Shown here piece after piece: positions 8,930-17,145 of a DNA stretch of 64,000 nucleotides. Under the pieces are notes generated by a model. That model did not search any database. It saw nothing but the letters and a program-made list of their open reading frames with translations, and had not been told where the DNA came from. A program made the translations under genes and the position numbers. The DNA comes from Flavobacterium aciduliphilum (GTDB lineage Bacteria; Bacteroidota; Bacteroidia; Flavobacteriales; Flavobacteriaceae). Within the stretch, counting starts at the first letter, position 1; every line of letters starts with the position of its first letter. Where the stretch lies: contig NZ_QLSZ01000001.1 in assembly GCF_003268855.1 (NCBI RefSeq), forward strand, positions 259,369-323,368, given 5' to 3'.

Positions 8930-9703
8930 ATGGCAACCCGAAACCTCTGGACACGTGAAGAACTAATCCTTGCATTCAATTTATATTTAAAAATACCTTT
9001 TTCAAAGATTGGATCAAGAAACAAAGATATCATTCATTTAGCCAATATAATGGGTAGAACACCCAATTCTATAGCTTTACGATTAGTGAATTTCGCAAGT
9101 GTTGACCCAATACTAAAAGCCAGAGGAATAAAAGGAATGAGTGGCGGCACTAAAATTGTGCAACCTATTTGGGATGAATTTTACAACAATCAAGAAGCAT
9201 TAGTATTCCAAAGCGAACAAATTCTAGCACAAAAAGAAAATACATCAATAGAAAATAAATACCAAGACATTCTTTTTGACCTTAAAGATTTAAAAGGAGA
9301 AACTGCAATTCGTGAAGTAAAAACCAGAGTCAATCAATCAGTTTTTAGACAAATGGTCTTAGCGAACTATTCTAGCAAATGCGCTATAACAGGCATTGAT
9401 ATTCCTCAATTATTATTTGCAAGCCATATTGTGCCTTGGTCTGTAAACGAAAAAGAAAGGTTAAACCCTGAAAATGGCATTTGTCTTTCTCCTCTATACG
9501 ACAAAGCTTTTGACAAAGGATTAATTGGTATCAATACCAACTATCAAATCATTTTGTCTAAAGAGTTAAAAACTAAAAAAGAAACTGCTTTTTATTCCAA
9601 TCACTTTGCTTCAGTAGAAAACCAAAAAATAACCGAACCTTTAAGTTATTTTCCAAGAAAAGAATTTTTAGAATATCACATGGATGTCATTTTTGAGAAA
9701 TAA
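8930..9703 (+). CDS. HNH endonuclease with N-terminal DNA-binding-like domain
   Basis: A 257-residue putative DNA endonuclease. Residues 7-56 ('WTREELILAFNLYL' ... 'GRTPNSIALRLVNF') look like a SANT/Myb-type or restriction-enzyme-associated helical domain. Residues 151-199 form an HNH_2-type nuclease core with 'CAITGID', the catalytic 'SHI' His166, Asn182 in 'NPENGICL' and 'LYDKAFDKGLI'. Such proteins are often annotated as putative restriction endonucleases that act without an adjacent methyltransferase. No methyltransferase lies nearby, so a modification-dependent or stand-alone defence role is possible but inferred. Single-gene transcription unit with its own -7 element. Confidence 0.8.
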   Translation: MATRNLWTREELILAFNLYLKIPFSKIGSRNKDIIHLANIMGRTPNSIALRLVNFASVDPILKARGIKGMSGGTKIVQPIWDEFYNNQEALVFQSEQILAQKENTSIENKYQDILFDLKDLKGETAIREVKTRVNQSVFRQMVLANYSSKCAITGIDIPQLLFASHIVPWSVNEKERLNPENGICLSPLYDKAFDKGLIGINTNYQIILSKELKTKKETAFYSNHFASVENQKITEPLSYFPRKEFLEYHMDVIFEK

Positions 9704-9787
9704 TACTTTATGCGCAATAAGTTTAAAATCAAAATCCATTGTCGTAAAATTTGTATTACTCTATAAAATTATTTTAGGATAGCTCAT

Positions 9788-9893
9788 AGTGTATGGCGAG
9801 TGTATCACGAGTGTATGCTTGATGTATGAGGAGTGTATGCCAAAGGTATGGATAAGGTATAGCAAAGGCATAGCAAAGGTATATTTGTCGTAG
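9788..9893. repeat. 11-bp-period tandem repeat (GTAT array)
   Basis: GTAT (once GCAT) recurs at 9791, 9802, 9813, 9824, 9835, 9846, 9857, 9868 and 9879, exactly every 11 bases, with a degenerate tenth copy (GTAG) at 9890. Left copies read AGTGTATGnnG; right copies read AAGGTATAGCA. The period is not a multiple of three and no reading frame spans it. It fills most of the 261-base spacer between the HNH and DUF4287 genes. Confidence 0.85.
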
Positions 9894-9964
9894 CCATAAA
9901 CTACTTTTAAAAGAGGTGTGCCAAGGTATCATTTATTCTATTAAATTTGTAAAAAGAATAGCAC

Positions 9965-10165
9965 GTGAAAAAAGAATATTGGGACGTCTCTAACGAACAA
10001 GTAGTGGCTAAAACAGGCAAAACTATCGAAGAATGGGTTGAAATTTTATCTCAATACCAAGCACACAATAAGAAATCGAATGAGGTTGTAGCCTACCTTC
10101 AATCAGAATTTGAAGTGCCTCGCTACTGGGCAAGAACGCTTACCACACGCTATCTAAAACAATAA
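9965..10165 (+). CDS. DUF4287 domain protein
   Basis: A 66-residue protein consisting almost entirely of one DUF4287-type domain: 'VVAKTGKTIEEWVEIL' followed by 'VVAYLQSEFEVPRYWARTLTTRY'. Function unknown; proteins of this type are small, helical and cytoplasmic. The ATG-equivalent start is the GTG at 9965. It lies 3 bases upstream of the aminotransferase gene, so the two are very likely co-transcribed, and the 11-bp repeat array sits directly upstream of both. Confidence 0.8.
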   Translation: MKKEYWDVSNEQVVAKTGKTIEEWVEILSQYQAHNKKSNEVVAYLQSEFEVPRYWARTLTTRYLKQ

Positions 10166-10168
10166 ATC

Positions 10169-11296
10169 ATGTCCAAACTTCCTCATATCGGTACAAGCAT
10201 TTTTAGCACGATGTCGCACATGGCCAACGAGCACAATGCCATCAACCTCTCTCAAGGATTTCCAAACTTCCCAGTAGACAATCGACTGAAAAACCTTGTA
10301 GCCCATTGGAGCAGTCAAGAAATTCATCAATACCTTCCCATGGCTGGTTTTCCTCCCTTGTTAGAGAAAATTGCAATACTTACGCAAAAATCTTATGGAA
10401 GAAGCGTCCATCCAAATACGGAGGTTCTAATCACTGCTGGAGCAACTGAAGGTATCTTTGCAACCCTTCAAGCTTTAGTCCACCCGAAAGAGGAAGTAAT
10501 CATTCTAGACCCAAGCTATGATTGTTATGAAACCCCTATTTTATTAGGCAATGCCATTCCCAAACGCATCCCTTTAAAGGATGATTTTACGCCAAACTGG
10601 GAATTAATTGGTAACACCCTAAACGCCAATACCAAAATGATTATCATCAACAATCCGCATAACCCCTCTGGAAGAATATGGTCGGAACACGATTTCACAC
10701 AATTGGAACAACTCGTAACCCTCTACCCCAACCTTCTGATTCTTGCCGACGAAGTGTATGAATACATCACTTTTGAACAAAAACATCGTTCCATTAATCA
10801 ACGAGAGCAATTAAAAAACCGCAGCATCATTGTATCTTCTTTTGGAAAATCATTTCACATTACAGGCTGGAAAATAGGCTATTTGATTGCCCCAGAACCG
10901 TTAATGAACGAAATTAAAAAAGTTCATCAGTTTCTGGTTTTTAGTGTGAATAGTATGGCTCAATATGCCTTGAACGATTACATGGAATTGGTCAATGTGA
11001 ACGAATTAGGGGCTTTCTATCAACATAAAAGAGATTTTTTCAGAAGCCTTCTTCACGAAACACCATTGGAATTATTGCCCTCTGAAGGCTCTTATTTTCA
11101 AGTCGCCTCCTATGCCTCGCTTTCTAAAGAAAATGATTTGGATTTTACCAAACGACTGGTCACAGAATATGGCGTTGCTGCAGTTCCGCTTTCGCCTTTT
11201 TATGCTGACAATAAACAAACACAATGCATTCGATTTTGTTTTGCCAAAGAAGACCACACCCTGCAAGAAGCAGCCAAACGTTTACGTAATTTATAA
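10169..11296 (+). CDS. Methionine aminotransferase-like PLP enzyme
   Basis: A 375-residue fold-type I aminotransferase. Typical features are 'INLSQGFPNFP' at the N-terminus, 'TAGATEGIFATLQAL', 'NNPHNPSGRIW', 'ILADEVYEYI', and the PLP-binding Lys227 in 'SFGKSFHITGWKIGY'. The closest well-known relatives are the YbdL-type methionine aminotransferases and kynurenine aminotransferases, which transaminate Met, His and aromatic amino acids. The ATG at 10169 follows the DUF4287 stop by 3 bases. Substrate preference is inferred from family resemblance. Confidence 0.87.
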   Translation: MSKLPHIGTSIFSTMSHMANEHNAINLSQGFPNFPVDNRLKNLVAHWSSQEIHQYLPMAGFPPLLEKIAILTQKSYGRSVHPNTEVLITAGATEGIFATLQALVHPKEEVIILDPSYDCYETPILLGNAIPKRIPLKDDFTPNWELIGNTLNANTKMIIINNPHNPSGRIWSEHDFTQLEQLVTLYPNLLILADEVYEYITFEQKHRSINQREQLKNRSIIVSSFGKSFHITGWKIGYLIAPEPLMNEIKKVHQFLVFSVNSMAQYALNDYMELVNVNELGAFYQHKRDFFRSLLHETPLELLPSEGSYFQVASYASLSKENDLDFTKRLVTEYGVAAVPLSPFYADNKQTQCIRFCFAKEDHTLQEAAKRLRNL

Positions 11297-11351
11297 CTCC
11301 TTTCACAATTTTTTAACAATTGTTACGTTTTTTAACTAAACACAAGAACGT

Positions 11352-11990
11352 ATGAAAAAGAACCTCCTTTTTTTAGTTGTATGGGGACTCCTATTGAGTT
11401 GTTCCCAACAGAGTGCAGCCCAAGCGGTTATCAACAAGAGTGATTCGCAATCGGGTTGGTTTTCGTTAGGTGGCAGAAGCACTTTGAGTCTTTTTGACGG
11501 AGATGGTACTGGCATCGGAACAGGAGGACAATTTCGAATTCAGTTGAGCAATCAAGTCAACACCGATTGGTTTGCCGATTACATTTCGATTAACGTCCAA
11601 GACAAAGTGCGAAGCGATTATGCACACATTGGTTGGTCGGTGCTCTTCTACCCTTTTAACCATCGGGAATTTCCAAAAGTAATCCAACCCTATATTGTAG
11701 CAGGACATTGTTTTGATTATAATAAAAAAACAGCGTTAAACGATGCTTCAAATTCGGCACAACGCTGGGGCTCTGCGGTTCAAGCCGGTCTAGGAACTCA
11801 TATCAACATCACCGATCGTTTTGATATTTCCCTTACCTGCCAATACATGATTCACCTCACCAAGGAATTGGATGCTGATATTGATGGAGATGAGGTCACC
11901 ATCACCGAACAAAAACCGACTTCGTTGGAAGGACATTTATTAACTACTGTAAGTTTCAACTACAAACTTTTCAAATTATGGAAACGATAA
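11352..11990 (+). CDS. Outer-membrane beta-barrel-like protein
   Basis: A 212-residue exported protein. The N-terminus is hydrophobic and ends in 'LLLSCSQQSAAQA', which could be read as a lipobox (Cys17) or as a signal peptidase I site at 'AAQA'. The rest is a succession of alternating strands ('GGQFRIQLSNQ', 'QAGLGTHINITDRFDISLTCQY', 'TTVSFNYKLF') typical of small outer-membrane barrels. No family is recognised with certainty. It overlaps the next gene by 13 bases, so both are translated from one message. Confidence 0.7.
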   Translation: MKKNLLFLVVWGLLLSCSQQSAAQAVINKSDSQSGWFSLGGRSTLSLFDGDGTGIGTGGQFRIQLSNQVNTDWFADYISINVQDKVRSDYAHIGWSVLFYPFNHREFPKVIQPYIVAGHCFDYNKKTALNDASNSAQRWGSAVQAGLGTHINITDRFDISLTCQYMIHLTKELDADIDGDEVTITEQKPTSLEGHLLTTVSFNYKLFKLWKR

Positions 11991-12544
11991 CCAAATACAT
12001 ACTGCTGTTGTTCCTTTTGGGGACAGGAACCCTCGCAGCGCAAGAGTCTAAAATAATCAAAAAAGGCTTAATCAATATGCAACTCACATTGAGTCCATCG
12101 AAAATGCTCTCCACTAACGAATCCTATTTTTACCTGCATGGGGCTTTGGAAGGATTTGTCACTAATACCCTTTCGTTTTCAGGAGAAAGCTACTATTCTA
12201 TGGGGGCAATGGGGACACAAGAAAGCACCTTTCAATACAACCACAACCTATTTTTTGGGGCATCCAAACACTTTGTTTCGAATAATCATGATCTGTATAT
12301 AGGACTACAACCTGGGGTTTCATTCACAAAAATTAACTCGAATCTCGTTCCAGATATCGAATCCAAAATGGGAGTTAATCCTGTTATCTCTGAAGTGGTA
12401 GGATACAATTTTTATGTAAACAAACTCTTTCATTTCTTTGTGGAAACCCGATTCATTGAAGGCACACACAAATACACTCTAGCAAAGAGTTTGAATGAAG
12501 TACGCTTTTCAGCAGGCTTAGCGTTCAACATCAATGCATTCTAA
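11978..12544 (+). CDS. Outer-membrane beta-barrel-like protein
   Basis: A 188-residue protein with a signal peptide (residues 1-21, ending 'GTLAAQ') followed by amphipathic beta strands, ending in 'VRFSAGLAFNINAF', whose terminal Phe is usual for outer-membrane barrels. Not assignable to a named family. The start overlaps the previous barrel gene by 13 bases, so the two may form a pair. No metabolic neighbour suggests a substrate. Confidence 0.7.
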   Translation: METITKYILLLFLLGTGTLAAQESKIIKKGLINMQLTLSPSKMLSTNESYFYLHGALEGFVTNTLSFSGESYYSMGAMGTQESTFQYNHNLFFGASKHFVSNNHDLYIGLQPGVSFTKINSNLVPDIESKMGVNPVISEVVGYNFYVNKLFHFFVETRFIEGTHKYTLAKSLNEVRFSAGLAFNINAF

Positions 12545-12596
12545 AACAAAAAAACGAGGATGTATTAAAATAGTATGCACGCCTAGTTTTTTTTCT

Positions 12597-12604
12597 TATC
12601 TTTG
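12597..12604 (+). promoter_or_regulatory. TAnnTTTG -7 element upstream of the SDR gene
   Basis: TATCTTTG, an exact consensus -7 element, lies 18 bases before the ATG at 12623. It rules out the in-frame TTG at 12602, which overlaps the element. Confidence 0.6.
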
Positions 12605-12622
12605 AATTTTAATTTTCATCAC

Positions 12623-13504
12623 ATGAATACATCGGCAAAAATGCTTCGAGACGACGCCCTTAAAGGAAAAACCATTGTAGTTACAGGAGGCGGAAGCGGT
12701 CTGGGTAAAGCCATGACAAAATACTTCTTGGAATTGGGTGCACAAGTAGCCATTACCTCTCGAGACCTCGAAAAACTGCAACATACAGCCCAAGAACTTG
12801 AAAAAGAAACTGGAGGAACTTGTCTTGCTGTGGCTTGTGATGTGCGCCATTACGACCAAGTAGAAGCGATGCTTGCTCACGTTCTTGAGACATTTGGTGC
12901 GGTAGATGTATTACTCAACAATGCTGCTGGAAATTTCATATCGCCTACAGAACGTTTGTCTGCCAATGCTTTTGATACCATTATCGACATCGTACTCAAA
13001 GGAAGTAAAAACTGTACCCTTGCTTTTGGGAAACATTGGATACACACCCAACAAAAAAACACTGTAGTACTCAATATCGTAACTACCTATGCCTGGACAG
13101 GCTCTGCCTATGTGGTGCCTAGTGCCACTGCCAAAGCAGGAGTACTCGCCATGACGCGAAGTTTGGCTGTAGAATGGGCCAAATATGGCATCCGCATGAA
13201 CGCCATTGCACCAGGACCTTTTCCAACAAAAGGCGCTTGGGACCGTCTTTTACCAGGTGACTTAGCCGATACATTTGACATGAGCAAAAAAGTACCTTTA
13301 AAACGTGTGGGAGACCATCAAGAATTAGCCAACTTGGCCGCCTACTTAGTTTCCGATTTTTCAGGCTACATCAACGGAGAAGTCGTTACCATAGATGGAG
13401 GCGAATGGCTGCAAGGAGCGGGACAATTCAACATTCTTGAAAAAATCCCTCAGGAAATGTGGGACATGCTTGAAATGATGATAAAAAGCAAAGGCAATAA
13501 ATAG
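12623..13504 (+). CDS. SDR-family 2,4-dienoyl-CoA reductase-like oxidoreductase
   Basis: A 293-residue short-chain dehydrogenase. The NADP-binding motif TGGGSGLG is at residues 21-28 and the 'NNAAGNF' motif follows. The active-site segment 'TYAWTGSAYVVPSATAKAG' matches the pattern of 2,4-dienoyl-CoA reductases of the DECR type, where the catalytic Tyr precedes the Lys by more than the usual YxxxK spacing. It probably acts in beta-oxidation of unsaturated fatty acids. The ATG at 12623 is preferred because a -7 promoter element at 12597-12604 covers the only longer start. Monocistronic. Confidence 0.85.
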   Translation: MNTSAKMLRDDALKGKTIVVTGGGSGLGKAMTKYFLELGAQVAITSRDLEKLQHTAQELEKETGGTCLAVACDVRHYDQVEAMLAHVLETFGAVDVLLNNAAGNFISPTERLSANAFDTIIDIVLKGSKNCTLAFGKHWIHTQQKNTVVLNIVTTYAWTGSAYVVPSATAKAGVLAMTRSLAVEWAKYGIRMNAIAPGPFPTKGAWDRLLPGDLADTFDMSKKVPLKRVGDHQELANLAAYLVSDFSGYINGEVVTIDGGEWLQGAGQFNILEKIPQEMWDMLEMMIKSKGNK

Positions 13505-13717
13505 TTTTCAATGATCAGTTTTCAGTGATCAGTTGCGTACTTACTAAATTAGCTTAGATAGAAATTTCTTTCTGACTTTTTCTATGTAGCTGAATTCTAT
13601 ATTCTTTTCTCCTTCATCTTTTATCTTTATTCAAAAAATTACAAGATTGTTAACAAATAACACTTTCACAAACGATAATAAATCGTATTTTTACACCTCA
13701 AAATTTGATATTAAGAA

Positions 13718-14491
13718 ATGGGTAAAATCATTGCAATCGCCAATCAAAAAGGAGGCGTTGGAAAAACAACAACTTCCGTAAATCTTGCCGCTTCATTGGG
13801 CGTTTTAGAAAAAAAAGTACTCTTAATCGATGCCGATCCACAGGCGAATGCCAGTTCAGGATTGGGAATTGATGTGGAGGGTGTGGAAATCGGAACCTAT
13901 CAAATTTTAGAACACACCAATACCCCAGAAGAAGCCCTAGTAACCACTACTGCTCCCAATGTAGACGTCATTCCAGCACATATTGACTTGGTTGCTATTG
14001 AAATTGAATTGGTAGACAAAGAAAATAGGGAATACATGCTGAAGCAAGCCCTAGAAAACATTAAGGAAAAATACGATTATATTTTAATTGATTGTGCGCC
14101 TTCTTTGGGATTACTCACGCTCAATGCGCTTACAGCTGCCGATAGTGTTGTGATTCCTATTCAATGCGAATACTTTGCTTTGGAAGGTTTGGGTAAATTG
14201 TTAAACACCATAAAAAGTGTTCAAAAAATACATAATCCGAACCTCGATATTGAAGGATTGCTCTTAACCATGTATGATTCTCGATTGAGATTATCCAATC
14301 AGGTGGTAGAAGAAGTTCAAAAACATTTTAACGATATGGTGTTTAAAACCATCATCCAACGAAATGTAAAGTTGAGCGAAGCCCCAAGTTTTGGAGAAAG
14401 TATTATTAGTTTTGATGCTACGAGTAAAGGAGCTACAAACTACCTCAGTCTAGCCGAAGAAATTATACAAAAAACCGCAAGTGATTTATGA
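13718..14491 (+). CDS. parA: Chromosome-partitioning ATPase ParA/Soj
   Basis: A 257-residue ParA-type ATPase acting with ParB in chromosome segregation. The deviant Walker A KGGVGKTT is at residues 11-18, 'LLIDADPQANASSGLG' is the A' motif, and 'DYILIDCAPSLGLLT' is Walker B. It has the short N-terminus of chromosomal Soj proteins rather than the extended plasmid type. The stop overlaps the parB ATG by 4 bases. A weak -7 match TATTTTTA lies at 13686-13693. No parS site (TGTTTCACGTGAAACA-like) was found in the window. Confidence 0.96.
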   Translation: MGKIIAIANQKGGVGKTTTSVNLAASLGVLEKKVLLIDADPQANASSGLGIDVEGVEIGTYQILEHTNTPEEALVTTTAPNVDVIPAHIDLVAIEIELVDKENREYMLKQALENIKEKYDYILIDCAPSLGLLTLNALTAADSVVIPIQCEYFALEGLGKLLNTIKSVQKIHNPNLDIEGLLLTMYDSRLRLSNQVVEEVQKHFNDMVFKTIIQRNVKLSEAPSFGESIISFDATSKGATNYLSLAEEIIQKTASDL

Positions 14492-15387
14492 CAAAAGCAA
14501 TAAAAAAACAAGCTTTAGGAAGAGGCTTGTCAGCATTATTAAAAGATCCTGAAAACGACATCAAATCGGTTGAGGATAAAAACGCCGATAAAGTTGTAGG
14601 AAACATTTTAGAAGTTGATATTGATGCTATTGAAATTAACCCTTTTCAACCACGAACCAATTTTAATGAGGAAGCCTTACAAGAATTAGCTTCTTCCATT
14701 AAAGAACTTGGGTTGATTCAGCCTATTACGGTTAGAAAATTAGATTTCAATAAATACCAACTCATTTCTGGGGAACGTCGTTTACGAGCTTCAAAAATTG
14801 TAGGCTTACAAACCGTTCCTGCCTATATCCGAATTGCCAACGATAATGAATCTTTGGTCATGGCTTTGGTAGAAAACATCCAACGCCATGATTTAGACCC
14901 AATTGAGATTGCATTGTCCTACCAAAGGTTGATTGATGAAATTCAACTCACACAAGAACAAATGAGTGAACGTGTTGGAAAAAAACGTTCGACCATTACA
15001 AATTACCTTCGCCTACTAAAATTAGACCCGATTATTCAAACTGGAATCCGAGATGGTTTTATCAGCATGGGGCACGGTAGAGCGCTTATAAGCATTGACG
15101 ACCAAGACGTTCAAAGCGATATTTATCAAAAAATAGTGAGTCAAAATCTTTCTGTTCGTGAAACCGAAGCATTGGTTAAAAAACATCAAGATGGCACAAA
15201 ACCCAATGTCGCTGTCACTAAGAAAGAAGGAAGTTTTGCGGTAAATGAAGAACAGAAAAAAGCCTTAACCTCATTTTTTGGCTCTAAAATTGACATCCAA
15301 GTGGCAGGAAAAGGAAAAGGAAAAATTACAATTCCATTTCATTCTGAGGAAGACTTTCATCGAATTATAAAATTAATCAACAGCTAG
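14488..15387 (+). CDS. parB: Chromosome-partitioning protein ParB
   Basis: A 299-residue ParB/Spo0J homologue that binds parS and spreads using CTP. 'ALGRGLSALL' is the ParA-stimulating N-terminus; 'INPFQPRTNF', 'LISGERRLRAS' and 'ALVENIQRHDLDPIE' are the CTP-binding ParB N-domain motifs; the central helix-turn-helix includes 'LTQEQMSERVGKKRSTITNYLRLLKL'; the C-terminus is the dimerisation region. It overlaps parA by 4 bases and shares one base with the next start (TAGTG), indicating tight translational coupling in a parA-parB-DUF5683 operon. Confidence 0.96.
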   Translation: MTKAIKKQALGRGLSALLKDPENDIKSVEDKNADKVVGNILEVDIDAIEINPFQPRTNFNEEALQELASSIKELGLIQPITVRKLDFNKYQLISGERRLRASKIVGLQTVPAYIRIANDNESLVMALVENIQRHDLDPIEIALSYQRLIDEIQLTQEQMSERVGKKRSTITNYLRLLKLDPIIQTGIRDGFISMGHGRALISIDDQDVQSDIYQKIVSQNLSVRETEALVKKHQDGTKPNVAVTKKEGSFAVNEEQKKALTSFFGSKIDIQVAGKGKGKITIPFHSEEDFHRIIKLINS

Positions 15388-15953
15388 TGCGTAAGTTTTT
15401 TTACATAGCTGTTGTTGTATTTCTTTTAGGAAATTGTATTGGCTTTGCTCAAGATAAAAAAGAGTTAGTCCTTATTCCTAAAGATTCTGTGGCTATAAAA
15501 AAAACAACGATTAATCCCTTAGCTCCAGCAAAAGCAGCTTTTTATTCGGCTGTTTTTCCAGGAATGGGACAGGCATACAATAAGAAATATTGGAAGCTTC
15601 CCCTTGTGTATGGCGCTTTGGGAACCACTATTTATTTTTACATCAGCAATAACAAAAAATACCATCAATATCGAGATGCGTATAAAAGACGTTTGGAAGG
15701 CTATTATGACGACAATTACTCTTACCTAGATGATTCCCGTCTAATATATGCCCAAAAGTTCTACCAGAATAACAGAGATTTATCAGCCTTACTTACTGCA
15801 CTTTTTTATGTATTAAATATTGTGGATGCAAATGTAGATGCTCATTTAATGCAGTTTAACGTCAATGACAACCTCACCATAAAACCTGATTTCTATAACA
15901 ACGATTTTACGAAAAAACAAGAATTAGGCATTTGTTTACGCCTTAAATTATAA
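15387..15953 (+). CDS. DUF5683 family membrane protein
   Basis: A 188-residue exported or inner-membrane protein with a signal-like N-terminus ('FFYIAVVVFLLGNCIGFAQ'), followed by the characteristic 'PAKAAFYSAVFPGMGQAYNKKYWKLPLVYG' region (read here in parts) and a second hydrophobic stretch. This matches DUF5683, which occurs next to parB in many Bacteroidota; function unknown. It starts at a GTG that overlaps the parB stop by one base. 'LLTALFYVLNIVDANVDAHL' is a conserved ending of the family. Confidence 0.82.
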   Translation: MRKFFYIAVVVFLLGNCIGFAQDKKELVLIPKDSVAIKKTTINPLAPAKAAFYSAVFPGMGQAYNKKYWKLPLVYGALGTTIYFYISNNKKYHQYRDAYKRRLEGYYDDNYSYLDDSRLIYAQKFYQNNRDLSALLTALFYVLNIVDANVDAHLMQFNVNDNLTIKPDFYNNDFTKKQELGICLRLKL

Positions 15954-16003
15954 AATTTTCATAAAATTTGTAACAATTGGGAGACCTTAAAAACTAATCC
16001 AAC

Positions 16004-16714
16004 ATGAAAATAGCACTTTTAGGATACGGAAAAATGGGAAAAGTAATTGAACAAATTGCTTTAGAACGTGGACACGAGATTGTTTTAAAAAAATCGAGTA
16101 ACACCCCTTTTGACGGACTTGAATTGGCAGAGGTTGCAATTGATTTTAGTGTCCCCACATCAGCGGTGGAAAATATTTCCGAATGTTTACATCGAGGCAT
16201 TCCTATTGTCTCTGGAACAACGGGTTGGCTCGACCACTATGATACCATGACCGCACTTTGTAAAGAAAAAAATGGGGCTTTTATATATGGTTCTAATTTC
16301 AGTTTGGGCGTTAACTTATTTTTTGAATTGAATGATTATCTGGCTAAAATGATGTCAAAATTCAATCAGTATAGCGTATCCATGGAAGAAATTCATCATA
16401 CCCAAAAACTTGATGCGCCAAGCGGAACAGCAATTTCCCTAGCAAAAGGAATTATTGAACATTCCAATTATACCCATTGGACATTAGAAAAAGCAACAAA
16501 CCATGAAATTCACATTGATGCCAAAAGAATAGAAAACGTACCTGGCACACATAGTATTTTTTACTCGTCAGCAGTAGATACTATTGAAATAAAACATACG
16601 GCTCACAATCGTGATGGATTTGCGCTAGGCTCTGTTATCGCAGCAGAATGGTTGATTGGTAAAAAAGGGGTTTACACCATGCGTGATGTGTTGGATTTAG
16701 AAAAAAGAAGATAG
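16004..16714 (+). CDS. dapB: 4-hydroxy-tetrahydrodipicolinate reductase
   Basis: NAD(P)H-dependent reductase in the diaminopimelate/lysine pathway, 236 residues. GYGKMG at residues 7-12 is the dinucleotide motif; 'VSGTTGW', 'YGSNFSLGVN', the catalytic 'EIHHTQKLDAPSGTA' and 'IKHTAHNRDGFALG' are all present. It lies 50 bases after the parAB-DUF5683 operon and upstream of lepB. lysA, another gene of the pathway, is about 39 kb away. Its stop codon overlaps the left arm of an inverted repeat that frames the following four-helix-bundle gene. Confidence 0.96.
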   Translation: MKIALLGYGKMGKVIEQIALERGHEIVLKKSSNTPFDGLELAEVAIDFSVPTSAVENISECLHRGIPIVSGTTGWLDHYDTMTALCKEKNGAFIYGSNFSLGVNLFFELNDYLAKMMSKFNQYSVSMEEIHHTQKLDAPSGTAISLAKGIIEHSNYTHWTLEKATNHEIHIDAKRIENVPGTHSIFYSSAVDTIEIKHTAHNRDGFALGSVIAAEWLIGKKGVYTMRDVLDLEKRR

Positions 16715-17125
16715 AGAATAGAACAAAGATTTAAAATGAGTTCAAATAGACGTCATAATTATAAAAATTTGAAGATTTGGCAATTAGGAATTGAAATTGC
16801 TAATGATATATCAGATATTTTAATTGACTTTCCAACACCTGAACGATATGATTTAAGCGCTCAAATAAGTCGATGTTCGGTATCCATACCAAATACTGTT
16901 GCTGAAGGTTCATCAAGGACAGATAAATCATTTCGTCCTTTTTTAGATATTTCGCTAGGTTCTTCATTTGAATTTACTTCACAATTAATTATTACAAAAC
17001 ACAGAAAATATATAACTGAAATACTATTTCAAAATTTAGAAACAAAAGTAGAAGAATTTCAAAAGATGACGATGTCCTTTCAAAATGGGCTGATATAAGT
17101 CTAATTTCTATTCTCTATTTTCTTT
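16704..17125. repeat. 20-bp inverted repeat framing the four-helix-bundle gene
   Basis: AAAGAAGATAGAGAATAGAA at 16704-16723 and the reverse complement of AAAGAAAATAGAGAATAGAA at 17106-17125 match at 19 of 20 bases. The arms sit immediately outside the small gene 16736-17098, and the left arm overlaps the dapB stop codon. Confidence 0.75.
16736..17098 (+). CDS. Four-helix-bundle (S23/IVP-type) protein
   Basis: A 120-residue protein of the four-helix-bundle family first known from intervening sequences in 23S rRNA genes. Diagnostic pieces are 'YKNLKIWQLGIEIANDI', 'YDLSAQISRCSVSIPNTVAEGSSR' (read in parts) and 'DISLGSSFEFTSQL'. The family is sporadic in bacterial genomes and its biochemical role is unsettled. 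Here it interrupts the otherwise housekeeping dapB-lepB stretch and is framed by a 20-bp inverted repeat (19/20), which suggests that it arrived as a small insertion. AT-rich relative to dapB. Confidence 0.85.
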   Translation: MSSNRRHNYKNLKIWQLGIEIANDISDILIDFPTPERYDLSAQISRCSVSIPNTVAEGSSRTDKSFRPFLDISLGSSFEFTSQLIITKHRKYITEILFQNLETKVEEFQKMTMSFQNGLI

Positions 17126-17145
17126 AATCTTAAAAATAAAAAACT

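Noticed and set aside
9955..9972. parS-like CACGTGAAA at the DUF4287 start
   Set aside because: Only about 11 of 16 positions match and the left half is missing; it overlaps the coding start.
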